DNA of 64,000 nt from Pantoea endophytica (lineage in GTDB: Bacteria > Pseudomonadota > Gammaproteobacteria > Enterobacterales > Enterobacteriaceae), in contig NZ_PJRT01000002.1 in NCBI RefSeq assembly GCF_002858935.1, positions 310,001 through 374,000 on the forward strand. Reading direction: 5' to 3'. Made by a program: the position numbers and the translations under genes. Below are positions 28,961 to 39,551 of this stretch, one piece after another (positions within the stretch are counted from its first letter, which is position 1; each line of letters begins with the position of its first letter). The notes beneath the pieces were generated by a model. That model was not told the DNA's origin and ran no database searches. It saw only the letters and a list, made by a program, of their open reading frames with translations.

Positions 28961-30166
28961 TCAACTAAACCACTTCCCGAACCAGCCGTGGAATTTCATC
29001 ATGATGAAATCCCAAATGCGACCAACAAAGCCACCTTCCGGCACAGCTTCCATCGTCACCAGCGGACGTTGCTCAATGGTTTTGCCATCCAGCTGGAAAT
29101 CGATAGTGCCCACCACCTGATTCTTCTCCAGCGGCGCTTCCAGCTGCGGTGAATTTAGGGTAAAGCTGGCCTTGAGGTTTTTCATCTGCCCTTTTGGCAC
29201 GGTGATCGCGGCGTCTTTTGCGACGCCAAGATTGACCTGGCTGCGATCGCCAAACCAAACGCGCTGCTGCGCAAACGGTTTATCGGCCTTAATCGGCGTC
29301 ACGGTTTCATAGAAGCGGAAGCCCCACGTCAGCAACTTCTCACTTTCGCGGAAACGCGTGGCATCGGTCGCCGCACCGAGCACCACGGAAATCAGCCGCA
29401 TATCGCCTTCGGTTGCCGACGCCACCAGATTGTTACCCGCGCCGGAGGTGTGACCGGTTTTAATGCCATCCACCTTGAGATTGGTGCTCCACAGCAGACG
29501 GTTGCGGTTCATCTGCTTAATCTTATTGAAAGTGAACTCTTTTTCGCTGTTGATCGCATACTCTTCCGGCACATCGCTAATCAGGCGCTGGCCGATAATC
29601 GCCATATCACGCGCGGTGCTGTACTGCCCTTCGGCGTCCAGGCCGTGTACCGTCATAAAGTGGGTGTTTTGCAGGCCAAAGGCTTTGACGTAGTTGTTCA
29701 TCAACCCGATAAATGAATCCTGGCTGCCCGCGACATAATCAGCCAGCGCGATACAGGCATCGTTGCCGGATTGAATCACCACACCTTTATTCAGCTCAGA
29801 GACCGGAATGCGATCGCCGGGCTTAAGGAACATCAGCGATGAGCCGCGCAGCTTGGGATTGCCGGTTGCCCACGCATCCTGGCCGATGGTAACCATGTCA
29901 TCGTTGTGAATCTTGCCCGATTTCAGCGCCTGGCCGACCACATAGCTGGTCATCATTTTGGTCAAACTGGCGGGATCGAGGCGTTGATCGGCATTGGATT
30001 CCGCCAACACTTTGCCGCTGTTGTAATCCATTAAAATCCAGGCTTTGGCGTCAATTTGCGGTGCCGCAGGTGCCTGTTCAGCCAGGGTGGCTGCGGGGAT
30101 AAAGAGTAAAAGAAGTGAAGACGCAGCCAACGGCCGCCAGACAGAAGCGAAGGTGTTTTTTCTCAT
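28961..30166 (-). CDS. dacC: Serine-type D-Ala-D-Ala carboxypeptidase DacC (PBP6)
   Basis: Periplasmic DD-carboxypeptidase that trims peptidoglycan pentapeptides. About 401 residues with a signal peptide ending TLAEQ. Penicillin-binding motifs: SLTK (nucleophile Ser), SGN and KTG in DGIKTGHT. The PBP5_C beta domain and the amphipathic membrane anchor ([12 protein letters not shown]) are present. DacC rather than DacA follows from the dacC-like tail and synteny. The start is uncertain: ATG at 30166 gives a good signal peptide but lies 16 nt from AAGGA; an in-frame CTG closer to AAGGA is possible. Confidence 0.94.
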   Translation of the reverse strand: MRKNTFASVWRPLAASSLLLLFIPAATLAEQAPAAPQIDAKAWILMDYNSGKVLAESNADQRLDPASLTKMMTSYVVGQALKSGKIHNDDMVTIGQDAWATGNPKLRGSSLMFLKPGDRIPVSELNKGVVIQSGNDACIALADYVAGSQDSFIGLMNNYVKAFGLQNTHFMTVHGLDAEGQYSTARDMAIIGQRLISDVPEEYAINSEKEFTFNKIKQMNRNRLLWSTNLKVDGIKTGHTSGAGNNLVASATEGDMRLISVVLGAATDATRFRESEKLLTWGFRFYETVTPIKADKPFAQQRVWFGDRSQVNLGVAKDAAITVPKGQMKNLKASFTLNSPQLEAPLEKNQVVGTIDFQLDGKTIEQRPLVTMEAVPEGGFVGRIWDFIMMKFHGWFGKWFS

Positions 30167-30441
30167 GAGCGTGACCAGATTGTCCTTGTTAAATCTCGGT
30201 TTTCTTGCAGGCAAGACATGTCTTGCCCCACGCTAACGGTTCAGGCCAGCGAAAAAAACCGCTCAATCGTAAAGTTTTATAGAGTTTATTAGACTAACCC
30301 TGGCACCAACCGCGCAGCGCCGCCACTTTTGCCCATCTGACTATTGAAAAATTTTGCGTGTAATTCCGATTTTTCGCAGAACGGTTAAGCCAGTCACAAA
30401 TTTCCGCTAACCTGAACTCAGTCAGCCTGAGGAGAGCCGCG

Positions 30442-31098
30442 ATGGACTTAGCCATTTTCGATTTGGACGAAACCCTGATTTGTGAAGACAGCACCAGCCT
30501 CTGGCTGCGCTGGTTGGTTTCACAGGGCTTTGCCCCCGAAGAGATCATCCAGCAGGAGAAAATCCTGATGGAGCAATATCACACCGGTACGTTATCCATT
30601 GAAGAGTATATGAACACCACGCTGGCGCCACTCGCCGGCATGGCTACGATGACCGTTGAAGGCTGGGTACGCCGCTTTATCCATCGCGACATCATGCCGC
30701 GCGTGTTCCCTGCCGCCCGCGAGCGTATTGCGTGGCACCAGCAGCGCGGCGACACGGTAATGATCATCACCGCCAGCGGCGATCATCTTGCGGTGCCCAT
30801 CGCCGAACGCCTTGGTGTACACGGCGCGCTGGCGATTGGCGTGGAAGTGGTGGATGAACGCTACAGCGGACAAACCTACGGCACCATGACCTATCGCGAA
30901 GGTAAAGTGACACGCCTCAGTGACTGGAAAGCCTTACAGCAAGATCAACGCTTTGAACGCACCTGGGCTTACAGCGATTCGATGAATGATTTACCGCTGC
31001 TGGCACATGCCGATCATGCGTGGGTGGTCAATCCCAATCCGCTGCTGCTGCAGGAAGCACAACAGCGCGGATGGGAAGTGTGTAACTGGGCTCGCTAA
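30442..31098 (+). CDS. HAD-IB family hydrolase (phosphoserine-phosphatase-like)
   Basis: 218-residue HAD phosphatase, subfamily IB. Motif I FDLDETL (nucleophile Asp7, acid Asp9), an alpha-helical cap at about 16-90, motif II IITASGD, Lys in EGKVTRL (motif III), and motif IV YSDSMNDLPLL. The substrate is not predictable; relatives act on phosphoserine or lipid phosphates. E. coli has no such gene here. It is divergent from dacC across a 275-bp gap without other genes, and its stop is one base from the end of convergent yliI. Confidence 0.85.
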   Translation: MDLAIFDLDETLICEDSTSLWLRWLVSQGFAPEEIIQQEKILMEQYHTGTLSIEEYMNTTLAPLAGMATMTVEGWVRRFIHRDIMPRVFPAARERIAWHQQRGDTVMIITASGDHLAVPIAERLGVHGALAIGVEVVDERYSGQTYGTMTYREGKVTRLSDWKALQQDQRFERTWAYSDSMNDLPLLAHADHAWVVNPNPLLLQEAQQRGWEVCNWAR

Positions 31099-31099
31099 T

Positions 31100-32233
31100 T
31101 TAACCGCGTGGGGCGGTGGCTGTGTCTGGCAGCCCCACTTTCAGCAGCTTGCCGTTGGATTCATCGGTTAGCACGTACAGATAACCATCCGGGCCTTGAC
31201 GCACATCTCGAATACGCTCACCACGATTTTCCAGCAATCTCTGCTCCTCCACCACTTTCTCGCCGTTGACCTGCAAGCGAATCAAACTCTTCTCTTTCAG
31301 CGCACCAATAAACAGGGAATTTTTCCACTGCGGGAAACGCGCGCTGTTGTAGAACGCCATGCCGCTGATGGCCGGCGAGACTTTCCAGAAATGCAGCGGT
31401 TGCTCAGTGCCTTCCACTTCACTGCCCTTTGCTTCCGGCACTTTCTGCCCGCTGTAATCAATGCCGTGCGTCGCCAGCGGCCAGCCGTAATTTTTGCCCT
31501 TCTCGGGGATGTTGACCTCATCACCCCCGCGCGGGCCGTGTTCGCTTTCCCATATTTGCTGCGTCCACGGATTGAGCGCCAGCCCTTGCGGATTGCGCAT
31601 GCCGTAGGACCAGATTTCCGCGCGCGCGCCTTGACGATCAACAAACGGATTGTCCGGCGGGATTTCACCGTCTTTGGTCAGACGTACGATTTTACCGGAG
31701 AGCTTATCCAGCTGTTGCGCGCTGCTGCTGGCGAAGTTGTCACCGAAGGCGATATAGAGAAAGCCCTGGCGATCAAACGCCAGTCGCGTGCCGATATTGG
31801 CGCCGCCCGACAGCTTCGGCGTTTGCTCCAGCACCACTTTAAAGTCACTCAGCTGACGGTTGTCATCGCTCAGGCGACCATAACCCACCACGCCACCAGC
31901 CCGACCGCTGGCATCGGCGGTGGTGTAGCTGAGCCACACGCGGCGGCTTTCGGCGAAGTCCGGTGCCAGCACCACATCCAGCAAGCCACCCTGACGATTC
32001 GCCCACACCTTCGGCACCCCGCCGATCGGTGGCGACAAGCCTTTACCCGGCTGCCAACTGCGCAGCTGGCCGGATCGTTCAGTGATTAACAGCGTTTGAT
32101 TATCGGGTAGAAAAGCCACGGACCACGGATGGTCGAGCTTGTCCTGAAGCACCTGAACCTGCACATCGGCAGCGAATAACGGTAAGGACGTGCTTAAAGC
32201 GCCAAACAGCAGCGCGGCGGGCAGTAAACGCAT
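31100..32233 (-). CDS. yliI: Soluble PQQ-dependent aldose sugar dehydrogenase YliI
   Basis: 377 residues with a signal peptide ending LFAAD. It belongs to the soluble glucose/sorbosone dehydrogenase beta-propeller family: LDHPWSVAFLPDN, QGGLLDVVLAPDF, WSYGMRNPQGLA, EHGPRGGDEVN (catalytic and PQQ region), YGWPLATHGIDYSG and RIRDVRQGPDGYLYVLTDE. It oxidises aldoses in the periplasm when PQQ is available; no PQQ biosynthesis genes are in this window. The ATG at 32233 follows AAGGAGAATGCC. Confidence 0.94.
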   Translation of the reverse strand: MRLLPAALLFGALSTSLPLFAADVQVQVLQDKLDHPWSVAFLPDNQTLLITERSGQLRSWQPGKGLSPPIGGVPKVWANRQGGLLDVVLAPDFAESRRVWLSYTTADASGRAGGVVGYGRLSDDNRQLSDFKVVLEQTPKLSGGANIGTRLAFDRQGFLYIAFGDNFASSSAQQLDKLSGKIVRLTKDGEIPPDNPFVDRQGARAEIWSYGMRNPQGLALNPWTQQIWESEHGPRGGDEVNIPEKGKNYGWPLATHGIDYSGQKVPEAKGSEVEGTEQPLHFWKVSPAISGMAFYNSARFPQWKNSLFIGALKEKSLIRLQVNGEKVVEEQRLLENRGERIRDVRQGPDGYLYVLTDESNGKLLKVGLPDTATAPRG

Positions 32234-32302
32234 GGCATTCTCCTTTATCGCAGTCTGCCGTAAAGCGTAGTCAGCGCGTGACAAAGGATGTGCAGGATTT
32301 AC

Positions 32303-32331
32303 AAAAAATTAAGCCCGGCACGCCGCCGGGC
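32303..32331 (-). terminator. Terminator after the DUF3313-type lipoprotein gene
   Basis: Minus strand: GCCCGGC / GCCGGGC stem with GGCGT loop, then TTAATTTTTT. Confidence 0.8.
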
Positions 32332-32337
32332 GAGAAT

Positions 32338-32994
32338 TTACTGTGCGGGGAAGGTCAGCGCATCGCGTACCATCTCGTCGATGCCCGGACGCAGATCGTT
32401 GAGTGTGATTGGCGCACTGTTGTTCGGCAGATTTTTACCAAATGCCTTGCGCACCACCTTGATCAGCGGCTTGCCAGTTTGCGCATCCAGCGCTTCCATT
32501 TCGAGGAACAGCGCGCTGTTTTGCGTGCGATGTCCAGTCGCTGCCATGGTGCTGGCAACAACAGCGGCAATTGGCACCACTTCATAGAACTGCACGCCTT
32601 CATTTTCGGCAGAAACGGCGGTGATAGCGGTTTTAACTACCAGCGTGTGAGGGCCTTTTTGCGTCACCAGCGGTTTACGCTGGGAAATCGCGTGCTTGAG
32701 TTGCGTATCGGTATAGCTGCGGATCGCATCCAATGTTTGCTGATCGATACGTGCCGTGGGGTGCGCCGCCGGATAATAGACCACTGGCGTATACACCACG
32801 CCTTTATAATCAGCATCATGGTAATCGGGTGAAATCCAGCGCAAGGTCGGTTTACCGCTGGGCGACTCGGTGGCCTTCAACTCACTGTAATCGCCGAGAA
32901 ATCCTGAATATTGTTGTTGATTAGTCACATGAGAGGTACAGCCCGCCGCCAGTATTGCCAGCGTTAAAACAGAAGCATAAAGGGGAAATCGCAT
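32338..32994 (-). CDS. DUF3313-type lipoprotein
   Basis: 218 residues with lipobox LAAGC (Cys19), Thr at +2, so probably outer-membrane. After the Cys the pattern YSGFLGDYSELK followed by a beta-rich segment (LRWISPDY, GVVYTPVVYYP) is what I recognise from DUF3313 proteins; LRPGIDEMVRDAL closes it. No function is established. It is monocistronic, upstream of yliI in the same direction, and is not in E. coli at this place. Confidence 0.75.
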   Translation of the reverse strand: MRFPLYASVLTLAILAAGCTSHVTNQQQYSGFLGDYSELKATESPSGKPTLRWISPDYHDADYKGVVYTPVVYYPAAHPTARIDQQTLDAIRSYTDTQLKHAISQRKPLVTQKGPHTLVVKTAITAVSAENEGVQFYEVVPIAAVVASTMAATGHRTQNSALFLEMEALDAQTGKPLIKVVRKAFGKNLPNNSAPITLNDLRPGIDEMVRDALTFPAQ

Positions 32995-33080
32995 GAGAAA
33001 GCCCTTATCAGAGGTAATTGCTTCTCAAGTGTAGGAGGTCGTCAAAAACGTGGCGGGAAATATTAACGAAATGCGAGGAT

Positions 33081-33102
33081 AACCACCTGCAAGCAGGTGG
33101 TT
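33081..33102. repeat. Perfect 22-bp palindrome after the carbonic anhydrase gene
   Basis: AACCACCTGC-AA-GCAGGTGGTT: ten-base perfect arms and a 2-nt centre, just past the stop of the minus-strand carbonic anhydrase gene. No clear T-run follows, so termination is uncertain. The architecture resembles the other short palindromes but the sequence differs. Confidence 0.6.
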
Positions 33103-33110
33103 AGGCGGAA

Positions 33111-33746
33111 TTACTCGAAGCAGGTTTCCGGGTTTTCCGACAGCGAAATAAAGGATTCACCGCCTTTGGTCAGGGCAATGATTCCGCCACTCTCAATATC
33201 ATAAACCCATCCATGCAGGCGAATTTTGCCTTTACGCAGCGCTACCGCTACGGAAGGGTGTGTTTTGATATTGTTCAGCTGCGCAATCACGTTCTCTTTC
33301 ACCATTTCGTTGAGACGCTTCTCAACGGAATCGTAGTTACGCTCTTCCACCACCGCTTTCGCCGCGTTGGCGTAGTGCAACCAGTGATCGACCGCGGGCA
33401 TGGTTTCGAGATCGGCATTGGAAGCAATGGCGTTCATGGCACCGCAGTTAGAGTGACCACAAATAATAATTTCGGTCACGCCCAAAGCGACAACCGCGTA
33501 CTCAATGGTGGCGGACACGCCGCCCGGCTCTGGACCAAACGGTGGCACGATATTACCGGCGTTTCGGATCACGAACAGCTGACCCGGCTCCGACTGCGTC
33601 ACCAGCTCTGGCACCAGACGGCTGTCTGAGCAGGAGATAAACAGGGCTTTAGGATTTTGGTTGGATGCCAAACTTTTGAAAAGATCCTTCCTTTCAGGGA
33701 ACACATTCTGTTGAAAATTCAGAAAACCTTTGACGATCTCTTGCAT
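33111..33746 (-). CDS. Beta-class carbonic anhydrase (CynT-like)
   Basis: 211-residue zinc enzyme that interconverts CO2 and bicarbonate. Zn ligands and the Asp-Arg dyad lie in [11 protein letters not shown] and CGHSNCGAM. It is closer to E. coli CynT ([25 protein letters not shown]) than to Can. No cyanase (cynS) or cynR gene is adjacent, so it is not in a cyanate operon here and may be the general enzyme. Confidence 0.92.
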   Translation of the reverse strand: MQEIVKGFLNFQQNVFPERKDLFKSLASNQNPKALFISCSDSRLVPELVTQSEPGQLFVIRNAGNIVPPFGPEPGGVSATIEYAVVALGVTEIIICGHSNCGAMNAIASNADLETMPAVDHWLHYANAAKAVVEERNYDSVEKRLNEMVKENVIAQLNNIKTHPSVAVALRKGKIRLHGWVYDIESGGIIALTKGGESFISLSENPETCFE

Positions 33747-33991
33747 ATGTCTGCTCTCACATTATCCACTTCTGCCCTGGCAGTGAGGATTCACTATCAG
33801 TGCGATTTGAAATTTTCAGCGAAGATAACAACTTACCTTCACCGACCCAACATTTAAGCAAAAGGCGCCAGCTTACACAACTCGGATCGCCACAGAGGGC
33901 CATTGCGCCAGCGAGTGAGCCGCACCGCCAACAGAGTTAAGCACAATCATCATGCATTAGTTACCCCATAAGGAGATTCTTACACAGCCTA

Positions 33992-34020
33992 TACATTTTC
34001 CCCGGCAACCTCTGTACAAT
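33992..34020 (+). promoter_or_regulatory. Candidate rimO promoter
   Basis: TACATT, 17-bp spacer, TACAAT at 34015-34020, about 40 bp before rimO. The -10 is good and the -35 poor. The divergent 315-bp interval 33747-34061 shows no gene. Confidence 0.45.
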
Positions 34021-34061
34021 CGCCCCCCTATCCACACTAATTATGATGAATTTTTATCCTT

Positions 34062-35387
34062 ATGAGCCATGTCAAAAATCCACCGCGCGTGGGGTTCGTC
34101 TCCCTCGGCTGTCCGAAAAACCTCGTCGACTCTGAACGCATCCTGACGGAGCTGCGTACTGAAGGCTATGACGTGGTGCCACGCTACGATGATGCGGAGA
34201 TCGTCATCGTTAACACCTGTGGATTTATTGACAGCGCCGTACAGGAATCTCTGGAAGCGATTGGTGAAGCGCTGAATGAAAACGGCAAAGTGATCGTCAC
34301 CGGTTGCCTCGGTGCCAAAGTGGATCAGATCCGCGAAGTGCATCCGAAGGTGCTGGAGATCACTGGCCCGCACAGCTACGAGCAGGTGCTGTCGCATGTG
34401 CACACTTATGTGCCGAAACCAGAACACAATCCGTTCCTGAGTTTAGTGCCAGAGCAAGGTGTCAAACTGACGCCGCGCCATTACGCCTACCTGAAAATTT
34501 CCGAAGGCTGCAACCATCGCTGCACCTTCTGCATCATTCCATCAATGCGTGGCGATCTTGATAGCCGCCCAATCGGTTCGGTGCTCGACGAAGCTAAACG
34601 TCTGGTCGAAGCGGGCGTGAAAGAGCTGCTGGTAATCTCACAAGACACCTCCGCTTACGGCGTGGATGTTAAACATCGCACCGGTTTCTGGAACGGATCG
34701 CCGGTGAAAACCAGCATGGTGAGCCTGTGCGAGCAGTTAGCCAAACTCGGCGTGTGGGTGCGTCTGCACTACGTTTATCCTTATCCGCATGTGGATGATG
34801 TGATCCCGCTGATGGCCGAAGGCAAGATTCTGCCGTACCTCGATATTCCGCTGCAGCACGCCAGCCCGCGCATCCTCAAGCTGATGAAGCGTCCCGGCGC
34901 GGTAGAGCGTACGCTGGAGCGCATTAAGCGCTGGCGTGAAATCTGTCCGGAGCTGACGCTGCGTTCAACCTTTATCGTCGGTTTCCCCGGTGAAACCGAA
35001 GAAGATTTCCAGATGCTGCTCGACTTCCTGCAGGAAGCGCGCCTCGATCGCGTTGGCTGCTTCCAGTACAGCCCGGTAGATGGCGCAACTGCTAACCAGC
35101 TGCCGGATCAGGTACCGGACGACGTGAAGCAGGATCGTTTTGATCGCTTCATGCAGCTGCAGCAGAAGATCTCCAGCGAACGGCTGCAGGAGAAAATCGG
35201 CCGCGAAGTGCTGGTGCTGATTGATGAAGTGGACGAAGAAGGCGCGGTGGGACGCAGCATGGCTGACGCCCCGGAAATCGATGGCGCGGTTTATCTGAAC
35301 GGCGATCGTCAGGTGAAAGTCGGCGACGTGGTCCGCGTTAAAGTGGAACACGCCGATGAATACGATCTGTGGGGCACGCGCGTTTAA
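34062..35387 (+). CDS. rimO: Ribosomal protein S12 methylthiotransferase RimO
   Basis: Radical-SAM methylthiotransferase that modifies Asp88 of ribosomal protein S12. 441 residues, as in E. coli. N-terminal UPF0004 domain with three cluster cysteines (SLGCPKN, NTCGF, TGCLG), radical-SAM motif CNHRCTFC at about residues 150-157, and a C-terminal TRAM domain ([15 protein letters not shown]...). Its stop codon overlaps the stop of the convergent DUF4385 gene. Confidence 0.98.
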   Translation: MSHVKNPPRVGFVSLGCPKNLVDSERILTELRTEGYDVVPRYDDAEIVIVNTCGFIDSAVQESLEAIGEALNENGKVIVTGCLGAKVDQIREVHPKVLEITGPHSYEQVLSHVHTYVPKPEHNPFLSLVPEQGVKLTPRHYAYLKISEGCNHRCTFCIIPSMRGDLDSRPIGSVLDEAKRLVEAGVKELLVISQDTSAYGVDVKHRTGFWNGSPVKTSMVSLCEQLAKLGVWVRLHYVYPYPHVDDVIPLMAEGKILPYLDIPLQHASPRILKLMKRPGAVERTLERIKRWREICPELTLRSTFIVGFPGETEEDFQMLLDFLQEARLDRVGCFQYSPVDGATANQLPDQVPDDVKQDRFDRFMQLQQKISSERLQEKIGREVLVLIDEVDEEGAVGRSMADAPEIDGAVYLNGDRQVKVGDVVRVKVEHADEYDLWGTRV

Positions 35388-35833
35388 CCATACTTCTGCT
35401 GGTGCGCACGCTTGCGCGCCAGATAGTCAGTATCCGCGCGCAGTTTATCCCAGCACGCTTTGAAAACGGCCGCCGCAGCGGCCTTCTCTTTTTCTGTGGT
35501 ACGCGGCAGTTCGTTGCCCGCCTCGTCATATTTACGCCCGCCCTGATGATTACTGTAGCGGCGTGCACGCGTATAACCCATCTGAATATATTTGCGCGCC
35601 ATGTCCATACCGACAAAATCGTCCTGCGCGCGATATGCCTCAAACAGCTGCATAATCTGCTGTGAAGATTCTTTTGCCAGCTCGACGGTGCGAAAACGCC
35701 AGTGCGGCAGAATCTCACTTTTATAGGGCTCGACCATCAGCACGCCCTGCTCGCCGCGCCCCACCTGATACAGCTCAGGCTGCTGGCGAAAATTGATGTG
35801 CTTGAAATCCTGCTCGTAGTTAAACGCTTTCAT
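35384..35833 (-). CDS. DUF4385 family protein
   Basis: 149 residues, soluble, positively charged. [25 protein letters not shown] and the central [32 protein letters not shown] (shown here as two known segments broken by this note) match what I know of DUF4385. No function is known. It is convergent with rimO, with the two stops sharing bases. It is not in the E. coli interval. Confidence 0.8.
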   Translation of the reverse strand: MKAFNYEQDFKHINFRQQPELYQVGRGEQGVLMVEPYKSEILPHWRFRTVELAKESSQQIMQLFEAYRAQDDFVGMDMARKYIQMGYTRARRYSNHQGGRKYDEAGNELPRTTEKEKAAAAAVFKACWDKLRADTDYLARKRAHQQKYG

Positions 35834-35947
35834 CTGTTTTTCCCGCCTCTCATCGTCCCGTGACGTAATTATTTCCTGCTGGCACTTAAGCGATTTGCTT
35901 TTATACCGATAACCTGGATATCAGCCTACTTCCTCAGAGACGCACCT

Positions 35948-37609
35948 ATGTTTAAACGAATGAAAATTGTGACAGCCATCATGATGATATTGGTGGTTTT
36001 CACCGCGATGCAGGCGATTTCCGGCTCGCTGTTTTTATCATCACTGATTACCGGACAGCATAATTTCACCACCAGTAATCAGCTGTCACATCAGCAGCGT
36101 GAGCTGGCAGACGGTTGGCAAACGCTGGTGAAAACGCGCGTAATCATTAACCGCGTCGCCATTCGTATCCTGAAAAAACAAACGGATGAAGCGTCCGTCG
36201 CCGCCATCAACAAACTGCTGATCAGCGCGGGTGCGTCACTGGATGAAGCAAAGCAACATTATGACCTCTACCAGAGCATGCCGCGCATTGCCGGACAAAG
36301 CGCTGATTCAGCCAGTGTAGTCGACGCTAAATTTGCTGCCTTCGCAGAATTACTGAAACAGTCGGCAGCGTTCCTGAAAGCCAATGATTACGCCGCCTAT
36401 GGCAACCTTGACGCCCAGCAGGCGCAGGACGATCTGGAAGTCGCGTACAAGCAATGGCGCGAGCACAACGTGCAGCTGCTGGCCGAGCGCAACGCGGAAT
36501 ATGATAATAACTATCAGCACATGCTGGTGTTGGTCGCCGTGATGGCGATAGTTGTGGTGCTGTTGCTGGTTGCGGTGTGGATTCTGGTGCGTCGCATCCT
36601 GCTGGCACCGATGAAGCAGGTGCAGCAGCAGATGGAGCGCTTCGCCGACGGCGATCTCTCCGCCCGTTTGCAGGTGGAAGGCCGCAGTGAAATGGCATCG
36701 ATTGCCGCCAGCCTCAACCATATGCAGCAGTCGCTGCTCAGCACCATTAACAATGTGCGTGATAGCGCGGATGCGATTTTTGGCAGCGCCAGCGAGATTG
36801 CCAGCGGCAATAACGATCTCTCTTCACGCACCGAGCAGCAAGCGGCATCGCTGGAAGAGACCGCCGCCAGCATGGAACAGCTGACCGCCACGGTGAAACA
36901 GAACGCCGATAACGCGCGTCAGGCCACGCAGCTGGCGAAAACCGCCTCGGAAACCGCCGATAAAGGCGGCAACGTGGTGGATGGTGTGGTGAAAACCATG
37001 CGCGATATCGCCGACAGCTCGAAGAAAATCGCCGATATCACCAGCGTGATTGATGGCATCGCCTTCCAGACCAACATCCTCGCGCTCAACGCGGCGGTAG
37101 AAGCGGCGCGCGCCGGTGAACAGGGCCGTGGTTTTGCCGTGGTAGCGGGTGAAGTGCGCAATCTGGCACAGCGCAGCGCTCAGGCGGCGAAAGAGATCAA
37201 ACTGCTGATTGAGAATTCCGTGCAGCGTGTCAACACCGGTTCGCAGCAGGTGAGCAGCGCCGGTGAAACCATGCAGGAAATCGTCAGCGCTGTTACCCGC
37301 GTCACCGATATCATGGGCGAGATTGCTTCAGCGTCCGATGAGCAGAGCCGCGGCATCGACCAGATTGGTCAGGCGGTGAACGAGATGGATCGCGTCACGC
37401 AGCAGAACGCCACGCTGGTGCAGGAATCGGCTAACGCCTCAGCGTCGCTGGAGCAGCAGGCCAGCAGCCTCTCTTCTGCGGTGGCCCGCTTCAAAACTGG
37501 CACGCGCCAGGCGACTGCAACGGTGGCGAAAGTGGTGAAACCGGTGATAACACCAACCCGCGCGCAGCCTGCCGCCGCGCACAGTAATGACAATTGGGAA
37601 ACGTTCTAA
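35948..37609 (+). CDS. Methyl-accepting chemotaxis protein (Tsr/Tar class)
   Basis: 553-residue transmembrane chemoreceptor. TM1 at about 8-33, periplasmic four-helix-bundle sensor domain (about 34-190), TM2 at about 191-214, HAMP to about 265, then a long coiled-coil signalling domain with the hairpin tip [20 protein letters not shown] and [19 protein letters not shown]. The C-terminus is NWETF, the CheR/CheB tether of high-abundance receptors. The ligand is unknown. It stands alone, with no che or flagellar genes nearby, and is convergent with gsiD. Confidence 0.95.
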   Translation: MFKRMKIVTAIMMILVVFTAMQAISGSLFLSSLITGQHNFTTSNQLSHQQRELADGWQTLVKTRVIINRVAIRILKKQTDEASVAAINKLLISAGASLDEAKQHYDLYQSMPRIAGQSADSASVVDAKFAAFAELLKQSAAFLKANDYAAYGNLDAQQAQDDLEVAYKQWREHNVQLLAERNAEYDNNYQHMLVLVAVMAIVVVLLLVAVWILVRRILLAPMKQVQQQMERFADGDLSARLQVEGRSEMASIAASLNHMQQSLLSTINNVRDSADAIFGSASEIASGNNDLSSRTEQQAASLEETAASMEQLTATVKQNADNARQATQLAKTASETADKGGNVVDGVVKTMRDIADSSKKIADITSVIDGIAFQTNILALNAAVEAARAGEQGRGFAVVAGEVRNLAQRSAQAAKEIKLLIENSVQRVNTGSQQVSSAGETMQEIVSAVTRVTDIMGEIASASDEQSRGIDQIGQAVNEMDRVTQQNATLVQESANASASLEQQASSLSSAVARFKTGTRQATATVAKVVKPVITPTRAQPAAAHSNDNWETF

Positions 37610-37635
37610 AACCGGAGTGGTGCGTTTATTGAAGA

Positions 37636-37655
37636 GGTCGCCATAAATGGCGACC
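37636..37655. repeat. Perfect GGTCGCCAT-type palindrome
   Basis: GGTCGCCAT-AA-ATGGCGACC, two perfect nine-base arms. It is the only structured element in the 56-bp gap between the convergent MCP gene and gsiD. No T-run. Confidence 0.8.
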
Positions 37656-37665
37656 GGACCCACCA

Positions 37666-38571
37666 TCAGGTCTTCAATTTCGGATCCAGCGCATCACGCA
37701 AACCATCACCCAGCAGGTTAAACGCCAGCACGGTGAGGAAAATCGCCAGGCTCGGGAAGATGGCGACATGCGGCGCAATTACCATATCGGCGCGCGCTTC
37801 ATTGAGCATCGCGCCCCACTCCGGCGTGGGCGGCTGCGCGCCGAGGCCGAGAAAGGACAAACTCGCCGCCGTGATAATCGAGGTACCGATACGCATGGTG
37901 AAATAGACCACAATCGACGACACCGTGCCGGGCAGGATGTGACGCATAATAATGGTCCAGTCCGACGCACCAATACTGCGTGCCGACTCAATATAGGTTT
38001 GATGTTTCAGCACCAGCGTATTGCCACGCACCAAACGGGCAAACGCTGGAATGCTAAAGATCGCCACCGCGACAATCACGTTGCTCATGCCGCTGCCCAT
38101 GATCGCCACCACCGCAATCGCCAGCAGAATGCCGGGGAACGCGAACAGCACATCGCAGATACGCATGGTGATGCGATCCCACCAGCCTTCGTAATAGCCC
38201 GCCAGCAGACCTAAAACGGTGCCGATCAGCGCGCCAATCGCCACCGAGAAGAAACCGGCAATCAGCGAGATGCGCGTGCCCACCAGCACACGGCTGAAGA
38301 TATCGCGCCCCAGCGAGTCAACGCCAAACCAGTGCATCAGCGATGGCCCTTCGTTTAGCCGGTCGTAATCGAAATAGTTTTCCGCATCAAATGGCGCAAT
38401 CAGCGGCGCGATAAACGCCACCACAATCAGCAGCAGTACAAACAGTCCGGCCAGCAGCGCCACATGCTGACGGCGAAAGCGCCGCCAGAATTCGCGCCAC
38501 GGCGTGCGTACCCGGTTTTCCGTGATAGTCGGCAGGGTTTTCAATGCCGCGGCTCGTCGCCAGTTCTTCAA
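37666..38571 (-). CDS. gsiD: Glutathione ABC transporter permease GsiD
   Basis: Inner-membrane permease of the DppC class, 301 residues from the TTG at 38571 (E. coli 303). Conserved N-terminal NWRR and [16 protein letters not shown] align with E. coli only if this TTG is used. TAAGGAG, which includes the gsiC stop, supplies the ribosome-binding site six bases upstream. EAA loop [19 protein letters not shown]; the end is [15 protein letters not shown]-like ([13 protein letters not shown]). Confidence 0.95.
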   Translation of the reverse strand: MKNWRRAAALKTLPTITENRVRTPWREFWRRFRRQHVALLAGLFVLLLIVVAFIAPLIAPFDAENYFDYDRLNEGPSLMHWFGVDSLGRDIFSRVLVGTRISLIAGFFSVAIGALIGTVLGLLAGYYEGWWDRITMRICDVLFAFPGILLAIAVVAIMGSGMSNVIVAVAIFSIPAFARLVRGNTLVLKHQTYIESARSIGASDWTIIMRHILPGTVSSIVVYFTMRIGTSIITAASLSFLGLGAQPPTPEWGAMLNEARADMVIAPHVAIFPSLAIFLTVLAFNLLGDGLRDALDPKLKT

Positions 38572-38581
38572 TTGCAACTCC

Positions 38582-39502
38582 TTACTTGTAGCGAATTGCC
38601 GGATTGATTGCCGCGTACAGCACATCGACAATCAGGTTAATCAGGATGAATTCCAGCGAGAACAGCAGCACTTCGGCCTGAATCACCGGGTAATCGCGCA
38701 TCTCCACCGAATCCACCAGCAAGCGGCCTAAGCCTGGCCAGTTGAACACCACTTCCACCACAATCGAGCCACCGAGCAGGAAACCAAACTGCAATCCCAT
38801 CATGGTGACCACCGGGATCATCGCGTTACGCAGACCGTGTTTCACCACCACCAACGATTCGCGCACCCCTTTGGCGCGCGCGGTGCGCATGTAATCTTCC
38901 TGCATCACCTCCACGAAAGACGCGCGGGTGAAACGCGCCATCACCGCCGCCACCGCTGCACCCAAGGTGATCGATGGCAAAATGTAGTGTTTCCAGCTAT
39001 CCGCGCCAACGGTCGGCAACCAGCCGAGCTCGACGGAAAAGACCTGCATCAGCAGCATGCCGAGCGCAAACGCCGGGAACGAGATGCCCGACACCGCCAG
39101 CGTCATGCCGATGCGATCCGGCCAGCGATTGCGCCACACCGCCGAGGTGATGCCAATCGCCATACCGAAAATCACCGCCCACACCATGCTGCTGAGTGTC
39201 AGCCACAGCGTCGGGAAAAAGCGCGCGGCAATTTCGTCAATCACCGGACGTTTCGAGACCAGCGAATGGCCGAAATCGCCCTGCACCGCATTAATCATAA
39301 AGTGCCAGAACTGCTTGATCAGCGGCTGATCGAGGCCGAGATCCTGACGCACCAGCGCCACCACCGAGGCATCCGCTTCCGGGCCGGCAATCAGGCGCGC
39401 CGGATCGCCCGGCAGCAAATGGACGAACAGGAACACCAGCACCGCCACAATCAGCAGCGTGGGAATCAGTCCCAGTAATCGTTTGAGAAAATAGTTGAGC
39501 AT
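38582..39502 (-). CDS. gsiC: Glutathione ABC transporter permease GsiC
   Basis: 306 residues, same as E. coli; DppB-class permease with six helices. N-terminal [35 protein letters not shown] loop [21 protein letters not shown]. It works with GsiD for import of glutathione. Its stop codon overlaps the gsiD ribosome-binding site. Confidence 0.97.
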   Translation of the reverse strand: MLNYFLKRLLGLIPTLLIVAVLVFLFVHLLPGDPARLIAGPEADASVVALVRQDLGLDQPLIKQFWHFMINAVQGDFGHSLVSKRPVIDEIAARFFPTLWLTLSSMVWAVIFGMAIGITSAVWRNRWPDRIGMTLAVSGISFPAFALGMLLMQVFSVELGWLPTVGADSWKHYILPSITLGAAVAAVMARFTRASFVEVMQEDYMRTARAKGVRESLVVVKHGLRNAMIPVVTMMGLQFGFLLGGSIVVEVVFNWPGLGRLLVDSVEMRDYPVIQAEVLLFSLEFILINLIVDVLYAAINPAIRYK

Positions 39503-39551
39503 GCGAAGTCCTGCGCAGCATCGGCCAGCCCGTTAAGGCTGGCCGCGTCTG

